Origin: Lachnospiraceae bacterium
GTDB taxonomy: Bacteria > Bacillota > Clostridia > Lachnospirales > Lachnospiraceae
DNA: 64,000 nucleotides
Assembly: GCA_910575475.1 (NCBI GenBank)
Contig: CAJTGD010000007.1
Location: 1 to 64,000, forward strand
Direction of reading: 5' to 3'
Of this stretch, positions 23,378 to 31,409 are shown piece after piece; the first letter of the stretch is position 1; each line of letters begins with the position of its first letter. The translations under genes were made by a program, and so were the position numbers. Under the pieces are notes generated by a model. That model saw nothing but the letters and a program-made list of their open reading frames with translations. It did no database searches and was not told where the DNA came from.

Positions 23378-25123
23378 ATGGCATTATCGAACACAGCCAC
23401 GCCAAAGTATTACGGCCAATTTCGAGATGCCGTAATCAGAGGCGAAATACCTATATGTCGCGAAATAGAAATGGAGATGCATCGTATCGACGAACACATT
23501 GCAAATCCAGATTACTATTACGACGACAAGGCCGTAGAAGGGTGGATTAAGTTCTGCGAGAATGAACTTACCCTTACTGATGGTTCGGATCTGAAACTTC
23601 TTGATACTTTCAAATTATGGGGAGAACAGATATTCGGATGGTATTATTTTGTGGACCGCAGTGTTTATGAACCATATCCGGATGGACACGGGGGCCATTA
23701 TGTCAGAAAAACGATCAAGAAAAGACTGAAAAACAAACAGTATCTAATCGTGGGACGAAGCGCGGCCAAGTCTTTGTATGCTTCATGCATTCATGCTTTT
23801 TTCGAAAATGTCGATTCTACGACCACCCATCAGATTACCACAGCGCCGACAATGAAACAGGCGGAGGAAGTGATAAATCCGATCAGAACTGCTATCACGA
23901 GAGCCAGAGGACCGTATTTCAAACTTCTTACCTGGGGGTCAATACAAAACACTACCGGATCCAAAGCGAACCGGACAAAGCTAGCGTCAACAAAAAAGGG
24001 GATAGAAAATTTCCTGACAGGATCTCTGTTGGAAATCCGCCCAATGAGCATAGACAAATTGCAAGGACTACGATGCAAGATAGCGACGGTAGATGAATGG
24101 CTTTCGGGAGATATCAGGGAGGATGTTGTCGGAGCAATCGAGCAGGGCGCTTCGAAGGTTGATGATTATCTTATCATAGCTACGAGCTCGGAAGGAACAG
24201 TTCGCAACGGCAGCGGTGATACAATCAAAATGGAATTGATGAATATTCTAAAAGGGGATTACCCAGCTGAAAATGTCTCTATTTGGTGGTATAAGTTGGA
24301 TTCCGTTGATGAAGTGTCCGATCTGGATATGTGGCTGAAGGCAAATCCAAACCTGGGAAAGACCGTCTCCTATGAGACCTATCAGCGTGACGTAGAAAGG
24401 GCTGAAAACGCTCCTGCCGTAAGGAATGACATTCTGGCAAAACGTTTCGGACTCCCCATGGAGGGATATACCTATTTCTTTACTTACGAGGAAACCCTTC
24501 CACATCGGAAGCGAACGTTTTGGAATATGCCGTGTTCTCTAGGAGCCGATTTGTCTCAGGGTGATGACTTCTGTGCGTTTACATTTCTCTTTCCGCTATC
24601 AAACGGGGCTTTTGGAATAAAGACCAGGAACTATATTTCTTCATCGACTCTTATGAAACTACCAGCCGCAATGCGAATTAAATATGATCAGTTCATGGCC
24701 GAAGGAAGTTTATTTGTGATGGAGGGAACTGTCCTGGACATGATGGAGGTCTATGAGGATCTGGACAATCACATTGCGGAATGCGGTTATGATGTTCGTA
24801 CCTTTGGTTATGACGTATACAATGCCAAAGAATTTGTTGCTAGGTGGGAACAAGAGAACGGCCCGTTTGGAATAGAGAAAGTTCCACAGGGAGTCCGCAC
24901 CGAATCCGTTCCATTGGGGGAACTGAAGAAACTTTCGGAAGAAAGACTGCTTTTATTTGACGAAGAGTTGATGACATTTGCGATGGGGAATTGCATAGTC
25001 ATGGAGGACACGAATGGTAACCGGAAACTGTTAAAAAAACGGTATGAGGCTAAGATTGATGCTGTTGCAGCTATGATGGACGGATATATTGCATATAAGC
25101 ATAATCCGGATGCGTTTGAATAA
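23378..25123 (+). CDS. terL: terminase large subunit
   Basis: The 581-residue protein has the two-domain TerL layout. The ATPase domain carries a P-loop variant VGRSAAKS at ~125-132, a region with TTAPTMKQAEEV, and Walker B IATVDEW with Asp239/Glu240. The nuclease domain starts around LGADLSQGDD (catalytic Asp391) and has further acidic residues near the C-terminus (YEAKIDAVAAMMDGY). It powers DNA packaging into proheads and cuts the concatemer. Start ATG 23378 has GAAGGTGATTC upstream. The family resembles Terminase_1. Confidence 0.93.
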   Translation: MALSNTATPKYYGQFRDAVIRGEIPICREIEMEMHRIDEHIANPDYYYDDKAVEGWIKFCENELTLTDGSDLKLLDTFKLWGEQIFGWYYFVDRSVYEPYPDGHGGHYVRKTIKKRLKNKQYLIVGRSAAKSLYASCIHAFFENVDSTTTHQITTAPTMKQAEEVINPIRTAITRARGPYFKLLTWGSIQNTTGSKANRTKLASTKKGIENFLTGSLLEIRPMSIDKLQGLRCKIATVDEWLSGDIREDVVGAIEQGASKVDDYLIIATSSEGTVRNGSGDTIKMELMNILKGDYPAENVSIWWYKLDSVDEVSDLDMWLKANPNLGKTVSYETYQRDVERAENAPAVRNDILAKRFGLPMEGYTYFFTYEETLPHRKRTFWNMPCSLGADLSQGDDFCAFTFLFPLSNGAFGIKTRNYISSSTLMKLPAAMRIKYDQFMAEGSLFVMEGTVLDMMEVYEDLDNHIAECGYDVRTFGYDVYNAKEFVARWEQENGPFGIEKVPQGVRTESVPLGELKKLSEERLLLFDEELMTFAMGNCIVMEDTNGNRKLLKKRYEAKIDAVAAMMDGYIAYKHNPDAFE

Positions 25124-25137
25124 GGAGGGAGATTAAT

Positions 25138-25479
25138 ATGGATCAATTAATGCATTATGGTGTGCTGGGCATGAAGTGGGGAGTGCGAAGGAATCCACAG
25201 AAGGCATTTGCCAAAGCACAAAAGAAAATGGTAAGACTGGATAATAAATCTCAAAAAGCTCAGAGAAAAGCATTTAAAAACAAACATTTCATTCTTACCA
25301 GTAAGAACAAAGCCGATGAATACCAGCATGAAGCGGATAGAGTAACCTATAAAGCATATAAATGGTATAAAAAAGTCGAAAAGACATTAGGCTCTAAAAT
25401 GGCAAGTCAAATGGAGAACGAAGGTGTCAATATGGGAAAACGTTACGTTGACTGGTATTTGCACGGGACTCGCACCTGA
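25138..25479 (+). CDS. small basic protein with HYGVLGMKWGVRR motif
   Basis: AAGGAGGGAG precedes ATG 25138. The 113-residue protein begins MHYGVLGMKWGVRRNPQKAF (residues 5-24) and continues as a very basic, helical chain (KAQKKMVRLDNKSQKAQRKAF), ending DWYLHG. It shares its N-terminal motif with the gene at 22983. It lies between terminase and portal, so it is probably a minor head protein or an internal basic virion protein. No enzyme motif. Confidence 0.75.
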   Translation: MDQLMHYGVLGMKWGVRRNPQKAFAKAQKKMVRLDNKSQKAQRKAFKNKHFILTSKNKADEYQHEADRVTYKAYKWYKKVEKTLGSKMASQMENEGVNMGKRYVDWYLHGTRT

Positions 25480-25538
25480 TGATAAGCCTTTTACAACATG
25501 ATTGGAAATAGCTCGTACAAGGGAGGTAAAATTTCAAA

Positions 25539-26768
25539 ATGGAAATTACAGTTGGATCCAGGCTGAAACATGCCTGGAATGCTTTTATGAACCGAAACCC
25601 GACACGGTACTACGGAGACATCGGTATGGGGTATTCATACAGACCCGACCGGGTCCGCTTTAGCCGGGGAAACGAACGTTCCATCGTGACATCCGTATAT
25701 AACCGTATAGCGATTGACGCGGCAGCCATTAACATTCAGCATGTTCGTCTGGATGAAAACAACAGATTTTTAGAGACGATCAAATCGGGATTAAACAATT
25801 GTCTCACCGTAGAAGCAAACGTGGATCAGAGCGGGCGTGGATTTATACAGGATATTGTAATGTCCATGTTGGACGAAGGCTGTGTGGCAGTGCTGCCAAT
25901 AGACACAGATGACGATCCGGACGTAACCGGCTCTTATAAAATTGAGACAATGCGGACTGGAAAAATTCTGGATTGGTATCCGGAACATGTATGCGTTCGG
26001 GTCTACAATGACCGAACCGGGCAAAAGGAGGACATTGTTGTGCCTAAAAGTACGGTTGCCATCATTGAAAACCCATTATATGCGGTAATCAATGAACCAA
26101 ACTCGACAATGCAGCGTCTTATAAGAAAACTCAATCTTCTGGACGTGATTGATGAACAGAGCGGCTCTGGAAAACTGGATCTGATTATTCAGTTACCCTA
26201 TGTCATCAAGACGGAAGCCAGAAGAAAACAGGCGGAGAATCGGCGTAAGGATATTGAAATGCAGCTGGCCGGATCAAAGTACGGCATTGCGTATACAGAT
26301 GGAACAGAGCGAATCACTCAACTTAACCGTGCTGTTGATAATAACCTGATGTCCCAAATCGAATATCTGACTAACATGCTATACAGCCAGTTGGGAATCA
26401 CCCAAAGCATATTGGATGGTACTGCCGATGAGAAAACGATGCTGAATTACTATAATCGTACGATTGAACCTATCGTTTCGGCAATCGTTGACGAGATGAA
26501 ACGAAAGTTTCTCACGAAAACCGCACGGTCGCAGTTTCAGTCAATTTGCTCGTTCAGGGATCCATTTAAGTTGGTTCCTGTTTCAGAGATTGCCGAGATT
26601 GCGGATAAGATGACTCGTAATGAGATTATGACATCTAATGAAATCCGTCAGGTGATTGGCATGAAACCGTCAAATGATCCGAAAGCGGATGAACTTCGGA
26701 ACAAGAACCTGAGTGCTCCGAACGGAGACCAAATAAATGAAGAGGAGGAAACTGATTATGAAGATTGA
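25539..26768 (+). CDS. portal protein
   Basis: GGGAGGTAAAATTTCAAA precedes ATG 25539. The 409-residue protein fits the HK97-type portal family: VYNRIAIDAAAINIQHVRLD near residue 50, DEGCVAVLPIDTD, a central STVAIIENPLYAV stretch, and the long helix with LYSQLGITQSILDGTADEKTMLNYYNRTIEPIV. It forms the twelve-part ring through which DNA is packaged and to which the tail attaches. Order after TerL is canonical. Confidence 0.92.
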   Translation: MEITVGSRLKHAWNAFMNRNPTRYYGDIGMGYSYRPDRVRFSRGNERSIVTSVYNRIAIDAAAINIQHVRLDENNRFLETIKSGLNNCLTVEANVDQSGRGFIQDIVMSMLDEGCVAVLPIDTDDDPDVTGSYKIETMRTGKILDWYPEHVCVRVYNDRTGQKEDIVVPKSTVAIIENPLYAVINEPNSTMQRLIRKLNLLDVIDEQSGSGKLDLIIQLPYVIKTEARRKQAENRRKDIEMQLAGSKYGIAYTDGTERITQLNRAVDNNLMSQIEYLTNMLYSQLGITQSILDGTADEKTMLNYYNRTIEPIVSAIVDEMKRKFLTKTARSQFQSICSFRDPFKLVPVSEIAEIADKMTRNEIMTSNEIRQVIGMKPSNDPKADELRNKNLSAPNGDQINEEEETDYED

Positions 26769-26958
26769 TGATGTTTTTAAGTATCATTCACCGAAAGACG
26801 ATCAGTCGCAAAGGTACGAGCAACTGCGAGAAAAAGCAAAAGAACTCGCCTGCCTGATTGATGAATTATGTCCAGATAGCAGGGAAAAATCTCTTGCTTT
26901 TACAAATCTCGAACAGGCGAGCATGTGGGCGAATGCTTCCATTGCAAGAAATGAATAA
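26758..26958 (+). CDS. acb2: Acb2/Tad1-type cyclic-nucleotide sponge (anti-CBASS)
   Basis: ATG 26758 follows GAGGAGGAAACTGATT and overlaps the end of the portal gene. The 66-residue protein reads YHSPKDDQSQRYEQLREKAK, a helical middle, then SREKSLAFTNLEQASMWAN and ASIARNE at the C-terminus. This PxSREKSLAxTxLExAxMWANAxIARN hairpin is the signature of the Acb2/Tad1 hairpin family. Members bind cyclic oligonucleotides and so block CBASS (and, for Tad1, Thoeris) effectors. The copy is compact, with little beyond the hairpin domain. Position among structural genes suits such small inhibitors. Activity not proven. Confidence 0.8.
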   Translation: MKIDDVFKYHSPKDDQSQRYEQLREKAKELACLIDELCPDSREKSLAFTNLEQASMWANASIARNE

Positions 26959-26973
26959 GGAGGAAAATTCAAA

Positions 26974-28833
26974 ATGAAGAAAAAATTTGATTTCAGTGGC
27001 TGGGCCACTCGAAATAATCTGCGGTGCTCTGACGGCAGGACAATCCGCAAAGACGCTTTTAAAGACTGCAATGGTCAGACAGTACCTTTAGTCTGGAACC
27101 ACCAGCACAGCAGTGCAGATAACGTCCTGGGACATGCTCTGCTGGAAAACAGGGACGAAGGTGTTTATGCTTACTGCACATTCAACGAGACTGATTCGGG
27201 CCGGAACGCCAAGCTCTTAGTCGAGCATGGGGACGTTTCGGCTCTTTCTATTCTGGCTAATCAACTGAAGCAGCAGGCAGGGAACGTGCTTCATGGTGCA
27301 ATCCGTGAAGTCAGTCTCGTACTTGCGGGAGCAAATCCAGGAGCGTTTATCGATTCTATCATGCGCCATGGTGAGGAATCCGATGAAGAAGCAATTATCT
27401 ATACAGGCGAGGACATCTTTCTGTACCATTCCGATGGCGGGAAAGAAGGTGATGATCCCGAAAAGAAAAAGGATGAAGAAGATGATGACGAGACCATCGC
27501 TGACGTGTTTGACACATTAACCGACAAACAGAAAAATGTGGTATACACCATGGTTGGATCAGCGCTTGAATACGATGGAGAAACTGACGACGAAGATGGT
27601 GAAGAAGAAAAAGGAGGTAACGGATCAATGAAACATAATTTATTCGACAGGGAAGAGCAGCAGAGCGATGTTTTAAGTCATTCCGCACAGGAGGAGATCA
27701 TTAGTATCGCGAAATCCAGCCAGGTTGGAACTTTACAGGCAGCACTTGAACTCTATGCGGAAGACAACAATCTTCAGCACGCGGATGTGACGACTGCCGC
27801 AAGCAGAGGCTTTGCCCAGACAGGAGACGGCAATATTTATAACCTGTTTCCGGAGTACAAGGAAGTCCGTCCGGGAGCGCCGGAGCTGATCACTAACGAT
27901 CAGGGGTGGATTTCCGTAGTTCTGAACAAGGTACATAAGAGTCCTATTTCCAGAATCAGAACCAGCCAGGTTGACATCCGCAATATTGATTCCCTGCGGG
28001 CAAAAGGATACGACAAGGGTAAGAAGAAATCTCTGTCTGGAAATTTAAAACTGGTCAGAAGGACTACTGATCCGCAGACCGTTTACGTGAAGAACGCCCT
28101 GCATCGGGATGATATCGTTGATATTACGGATTTCGATTATGTACAGTACCTGTACAAGATTGACCGGATGATGCTGAATGAGGAACTGGCGACCGCGATC
28201 ATGCTGGGAGACGGCCGTGATGATGGAGATGCCGATAAGATTGCTCCTGAGCATATCAGACCGATCTGGACCGATGACGATCTGTACACATTGCATGTTG
28301 ATCTGGACATTGACGCGGCAAAGAAAGAACTCCAGGGAACAAACACCGGGGCAAGCTTTGGGGAAAATTACATTCTTGCCGAGGCGCTCGTTAACACTGT
28401 CCTGTATGCAAGGGAGAGGTACAAGGGCACCGGAACACCGGATTTATACTGCACTCCGCATATGCTGAATGTGATGCTCCTGGCGCGTGATATGAATGGT
28501 CGGCGTATTTACTCCTCCAAGGCGGAGCTGGCTTCTTCTCTGAATGTTGGCGATATCCATACAGCAGAACAGTTCGAGGGAAAGACCCGGACGACAAGTG
28601 ATAACAAGAAAAAAGAACTTATTGGTATTATCGCGAACCTGGCAGACTATTCCCTGGGTGCTACCAAAGGCGGAGAGGTTACTCATTTTACGCAGTTTGA
28701 CATTGACTTCAACCAGGAGAAGTCCCTGCTGGAAACCAGATGTTCGGGTGCGTTGACCAGGGTGTATTCCGCAATCGCGATCGAGAAACCTGTAGCAACA
28801 ACAGGCGGAAGCTCTTCTCAGGGAACCGTTTGA
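26974..28833 (+). CDS. prohead protease - major capsid protein fusion
   Basis: The start at ATG 26974 is preceded by AAGGAGGAAAATTCAAA. This 619-residue chain combines an HK97-type S78 prohead protease (~1-135; catalytic-like His in WNHQH and Ser in VSALS, closing with IREVSLVLAGANPGAF), an acidic scaffold-like linker (~140-215, rich in Asp/Glu/Lys) and an HK97-fold major capsid protein (~219-619). The protease processes the prohead; the capsid part forms the shell. A strong internal AAAGGAGG plus ATG at 27628 would also give the capsid part alone. Confidence 0.88.
   Translation: MKKKFDFSGWATRNNLRCSDGRTIRKDAFKDCNGQTVPLVWNHQHSSADNVLGHALLENRDEGVYAYCTFNETDSGRNAKLLVEHGDVSALSILANQLKQQAGNVLHGAIREVSLVLAGANPGAFIDSIMRHGEESDEEAIIYTGEDIFLYHSDGGKEGDDPEKKKDEEDDDETIADVFDTLTDKQKNVVYTMVGSALEYDGETDDEDGEEEKGGNGSMKHNLFDREEQQSDVLSHSAQEEIISIAKSSQVGTLQAALELYAEDNNLQHADVTTAASRGFAQTGDGNIYNLFPEYKEVRPGAPELITNDQGWISVVLNKVHKSPISRIRTSQVDIRNIDSLRAKGYDKGKKKSLSGNLKLVRRTTDPQTVYVKNALHRDDIVDITDFDYVQYLYKIDRMMLNEELATAIMLGDGRDDGDADKIAPEHIRPIWTDDDLYTLHVDLDIDAAKKELQGTNTGASFGENYILAEALVNTVLYARERYKGTGTPDLYCTPHMLNVMLLARDMNGRRIYSSKAELASSLNVGDIHTAEQFEGKTRTTSDNKKKELIGIIANLADYSLGATKGGEVTHFTQFDIDFNQEKSLLETRCSGALTRVYSAIAIEKPVATTGGSSSQGTV
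27628..28833 (+). CDS. internal-start major capsid protein
   Basis: ATG 27628 (residue 219 of the fusion) follows AAAGGAGGTAACGGATCA, a near-ideal ribosome site inside the coding frame. It would produce a 401-residue HK97-fold capsid protein without protease, starting MKHNLFDREEQQ. This would allow many capsid subunits per protease. It fits the normal size for an HK97-type capsid protein with a delta domain. Predicted from sequence only. Confidence 0.7.
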   Translation: MKHNLFDREEQQSDVLSHSAQEEIISIAKSSQVGTLQAALELYAEDNNLQHADVTTAASRGFAQTGDGNIYNLFPEYKEVRPGAPELITNDQGWISVVLNKVHKSPISRIRTSQVDIRNIDSLRAKGYDKGKKKSLSGNLKLVRRTTDPQTVYVKNALHRDDIVDITDFDYVQYLYKIDRMMLNEELATAIMLGDGRDDGDADKIAPEHIRPIWTDDDLYTLHVDLDIDAAKKELQGTNTGASFGENYILAEALVNTVLYARERYKGTGTPDLYCTPHMLNVMLLARDMNGRRIYSSKAELASSLNVGDIHTAEQFEGKTRTTSDNKKKELIGIIANLADYSLGATKGGEVTHFTQFDIDFNQEKSLLETRCSGALTRVYSAIAIEKPVATTGGSSSQGTV

Positions 28834-28912
28834 GGGTATGACTGGCCGTGGGATCCGTTTCGATTCTCTGTGGATTCCGTTGATATGAATTGGAGTACCG
28901 AGGAAATTCAAA

Positions 28913-28960
28913 ATGGAAAGGGAGAATCGAAATCAGGTTACAGTTAATCAGGATCCCTAA
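28913..28960 (+). CDS. possible 15-aa mini-ORF after the capsid gene
   Basis: ATG 28913 has GAGGAAATTCAAA before it and reads 15 codons (MERENRNQVTVNQDP) to TAA at 28960. It may be a remnant of a longer gene, a leader peptide, or chance. Confidence 0.3.
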   Translation: MERENRNQVTVNQDP

Positions 28961-28976
28961 TTTAAAGGAGGTAACA

Positions 28977-29336
28977 ATGGCAAAATTTTATGGGGCAATC
29001 GGCTACGCTGAAACAGTGGAGACTCGTCCGGGGGTGTCTGTGGAACGGATTACGGAACGTATGTATTTTGGTGATCTGATCAGGAACATCCGAAAGCTGC
29101 AAACATCCGGACAGCTTAATGATAATGTTAACATTGCGAATGAGATCAGCATCGTAGCCGACCCATTTGCCAATGAGAACTTCCATGCAATGCGGTATGT
29201 CGAGTTTATGGGAGCAAAGTGGAAGATTGAAAGTGTAGAGGTTCAATATCCAAGGCTGATATTGAGCATAGGAGGTGTATACAATGGAGAGACGGCTTCA
29301 GCTTCATCGGATTCTGTTGGAGATCCTGGGAAGTGA
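28977..29336 (+). CDS. head-completion/connector protein
   Basis: ATG 28977 follows AAAGGAGGTAACA; an upstream in-frame start at 28890 is not supported. The 119-residue protein is beta-rich: FYGAIGYAETVETRPGVSVERITER, and YVEFMGAKWKIESVEVQYPRL near the end, a pattern of small head-tail joining proteins between capsid and tail tube. Specific family (DUF7253-like) is my recollection. Confidence 0.68.
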   Translation: MAKFYGAIGYAETVETRPGVSVERITERMYFGDLIRNIRKLQTSGQLNDNVNIANEISIVADPFANENFHAMRYVEFMGAKWKIESVEVQYPRLILSIGGVYNGETASASSDSVGDPGK

Positions 29337-29589
29337 GAATGTCTATTTCCAGCCACCGGAATCCACCAGAATGAAATATCCTTGTATTGTGTATCAGAGG
29401 AACGCTGCGGATACGAAGTTTGCGGATGACAAGCCGTATCTGAAAATGAAACGATATACGGTTACGGTTATTGACAAAGACCCGGACAGCAAGATACCAG
29501 ATAAAATTGCGGCATTGCCGTTATGCACATTTAACAGGCATTATACTGTAGATAATCTGAACCACGATATTTATAACTTGTATTATTAG
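29284..29589 (+). CDS. tail-completion/terminator-like protein
   Basis: ATG 29284 follows AGGAGGTG; in-frame GTG 29275 overlaps that site. The 101-residue protein has an N-terminal helix, YPCIVYQRNAADTKFADDKPY and RYTVTVIDKDPDSKIPDKI, a beta sheet typical of phage tail terminator/completion proteins that cap the tail tube. The next gene encodes the tube itself, matching expected order. Confidence 0.7.
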   Translation: MERRLQLHRILLEILGSENVYFQPPESTRMKYPCIVYQRNAADTKFADDKPYLKMKRYTVTVIDKDPDSKIPDKIAALPLCTFNRHYTVDNLNHDIYNLYY

Positions 29590-29604
29590 AGGAGGAAGAA
29601 ATAT

Positions 29605-30279
29605 ATGAGTAAATTGACTTGGGATCAAGTAGGCGAGAAAACCTATGAGACCGGTTCGTCAAAGGGAGTGTTGTATCTCTTAGATAGCCAGGGGAAATAT
29701 AGTCACGGAGTGGCCTGGAATGGTCTGAGCGGTGTGACAGAGTCTCCAAGCGGAGCAGAGGCTACGCCTATTTGGGCGGATGATGTTAAATATCTTAGCT
29801 TATTGTCAGCAGAAGAGTTCGGCGCAACAGTGGAGGCATATACATATCCGGATGATTTTGAGAAGTGTGATGGTTCTGCTGAGATTTCTCCTGGTGTGAC
29901 GATTGGACAGCAGAATCGTTCTGCATTCGGGTTCTGTTATCGGACTGTTTTGGGGAACGATGTCGAACTGGATGAGTACGGATATAAATTGCATTTGATC
30001 TATGGCTGCAAAGCTACTCCATCTGAGAAAGGCTTTAAGACAAAGTCGGATTCTCCCGAGGCAGTAAACATGTCTTGGAAAATCGAGACGACACCTGTCC
30101 CGGTATCAGGTCATAAACCGACTGCTTCTCTCGTAATTAATTCGACGAAGGTACCGGAGGCAGCTATGAAAAAAATCGAGGATGCACTGTACGGTACGGA
30201 TGATGCGGAAGCATATCTGCCCCTTCCGGATGAGATCCTGGCGATTATAAAAGAGGCGGAAACAGCGGTAGAGCCGTAA
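29605..30279 (+). CDS. major tail tube protein
   Basis: AGAGGAGGAAGAAAT precedes ATG 29605. The 224-residue protein resembles phi13-type major tail proteins: KGVLYLLDSQGKYSHGVAWNGLSGV at its start, the EAYTYPDDFEKCDG strand region, and PVSGHKPTASLVI near the end. Its location before the tail assembly chaperone is standard for long non-contractile tails. Confidence 0.85.
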   Translation: MSKLTWDQVGEKTYETGSSKGVLYLLDSQGKYSHGVAWNGLSGVTESPSGAEATPIWADDVKYLSLLSAEEFGATVEAYTYPDDFEKCDGSAEISPGVTIGQQNRSAFGFCYRTVLGNDVELDEYGYKLHLIYGCKATPSEKGFKTKSDSPEAVNMSWKIETTPVPVSGHKPTASLVINSTKVPEAAMKKIEDALYGTDDAEAYLPLPDEILAIIKEAETAVEP

Positions 30280-30307
30280 TTCACGGATTATTGAAAGGAG
30301 AAAACAA

Positions 30308-30904
30308 ATGTTAAGAAAAGTAATCAATTATGTAGATTTCAATGGGAAAGCAAGAACTGAAAAAGCATATTTTCACATTTCCAAGGCTGAAATGACCCGT
30401 GCCGTTGCGCAAGGCGTAATCGACGAAAAAGAGATTAAAGCAGCGTTAACCAATGAGGATAATAATTACATGTTCAACGCTTTGGAGAAATTTATCAGTC
30501 TGTCGTATGGACAGCAGAGCGAAGATGGAACGAGATTCCATAAAGATCCCGGGCTTACGGATGATTTCATGAGATCACCGGCATACGATGCATTTTTCGC
30601 AGAATTATTGGGCAATATGTCAAATGCGCTTGAATTCGTCAAAGGAGTGTTCCCAGCTGATCTGACATCTGGCATCGAGAAAACGATGGCGGAACTGGAT
30701 GTTGATAACCCGAAGGTAAAAGAGGCCGTTGCACAGATCGCAGATATACGTTCGAAGGATGAAAAAGATAGTGTTCTCGTTCCATCATCGAATGTGCCGA
30801 ATACGGATGCGCGTTTAAACGTGTATGATGATGCATTCGAAGCAGCTGTGCAAAAAGTGGTGGAAGAGAGGCTGAAACTTGCTGGAACTGGCAATCTTAG
30901 TTGA
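30308..30904 (+). CDS. tail assembly chaperone
   Basis: GAAAGGAGAAAACAA precedes ATG 30308. The 198-residue protein is helical and acidic in its middle. It begins with a small region (VDFNGKARTEKAYFHISKAEM) typical of Gram-positive phage tail chaperones, which coat the tape measure during assembly. It overlaps the next gene by 26 bases in a different frame. Confidence 0.72.
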   Translation: MLRKVINYVDFNGKARTEKAYFHISKAEMTRAVAQGVIDEKEIKAALTNEDNNYMFNALEKFISLSYGQQSEDGTRFHKDPGLTDDFMRSPAYDAFFAELLGNMSNALEFVKGVFPADLTSGIEKTMAELDVDNPKVKEAVAQIADIRSKDEKDSVLVPSSNVPNTDARLNVYDDAFEAAVQKVVEERLKLAGTGNLS

Positions 30905-31409
30905 GGAAAAATATGATGAGGAGAGCGGACGGTTCACAAAGATTACAAAACCTTTGCGAATGGAACATAGTCTCGCTGCGATTTCAAAATGGGAATGCAT
31001 TTGGGAAAAAGCATTTTTGTCGAAGAGGGACAAGACTCCGGAAGAGAACCTCAGCTATATACAATGTATGTGTTTGAATGAGGAAGATCAATATCTTATC
31101 GCATATTTAACGCTGGAACAACTGAAAGAAATACAGACGTACATGAACCGAAAAATGACAGCAGCGTGGTTCTGGGAAGATCCGAATGCTGATAATAACA
31201 GTGTAACCACAGCGGAAGATATTTACTATTCCATGTTTGGAAATAACATTCCATTAGAGTGTGAAAATTGGCATTTAGGAAGACTGATTGCTCTTATTCA
31301 AACGTTTCAGGAGAGGAACAATCCTAAAAAGATGACGAGAGAACAAATTATCGCTAGAAATAAAGCCTTGAATAGAGAACGGAGAGCAAGGATGAAATCG
31401 AAAGGATGA
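30879..31409 (+). CDS. second tail assembly chaperone-like protein
   Basis: The only upstream start in this frame is TTG 30879, overlapping the previous gene; an upstream stop in the same frame at 30873 sets the limit. The 176-residue protein contains MEHSLAAISKWECIWEKAFL and WHLGRLIALIQTF segments and a basic tail (REQIIARNKALNRERRARM). In many phages the corresponding protein is made by frameshifting or by reinitiation; reinitiation is simplest here. Confidence 0.68.
   Translation: MLELAILVEEKYDEESGRFTKITKPLRMEHSLAAISKWECIWEKAFLSKRDKTPEENLSYIQCMCLNEEDQYLIAYLTLEQLKEIQTYMNRKMTAAWFWEDPNADNNSVTTAEDIYYSMFGNNIPLECENWHLGRLIALIQTFQERNNPKKMTREQIIARNKALNRERRARMKSKG

Noticed and set aside
30876..30904. 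Programmed frameshift joining the two tail chaperone frames
   Set aside because: The overlap needs a +1 or -2 shift and I see no convincing slippery sequence. Coupled reinitiation at TTG 30879 is simpler.
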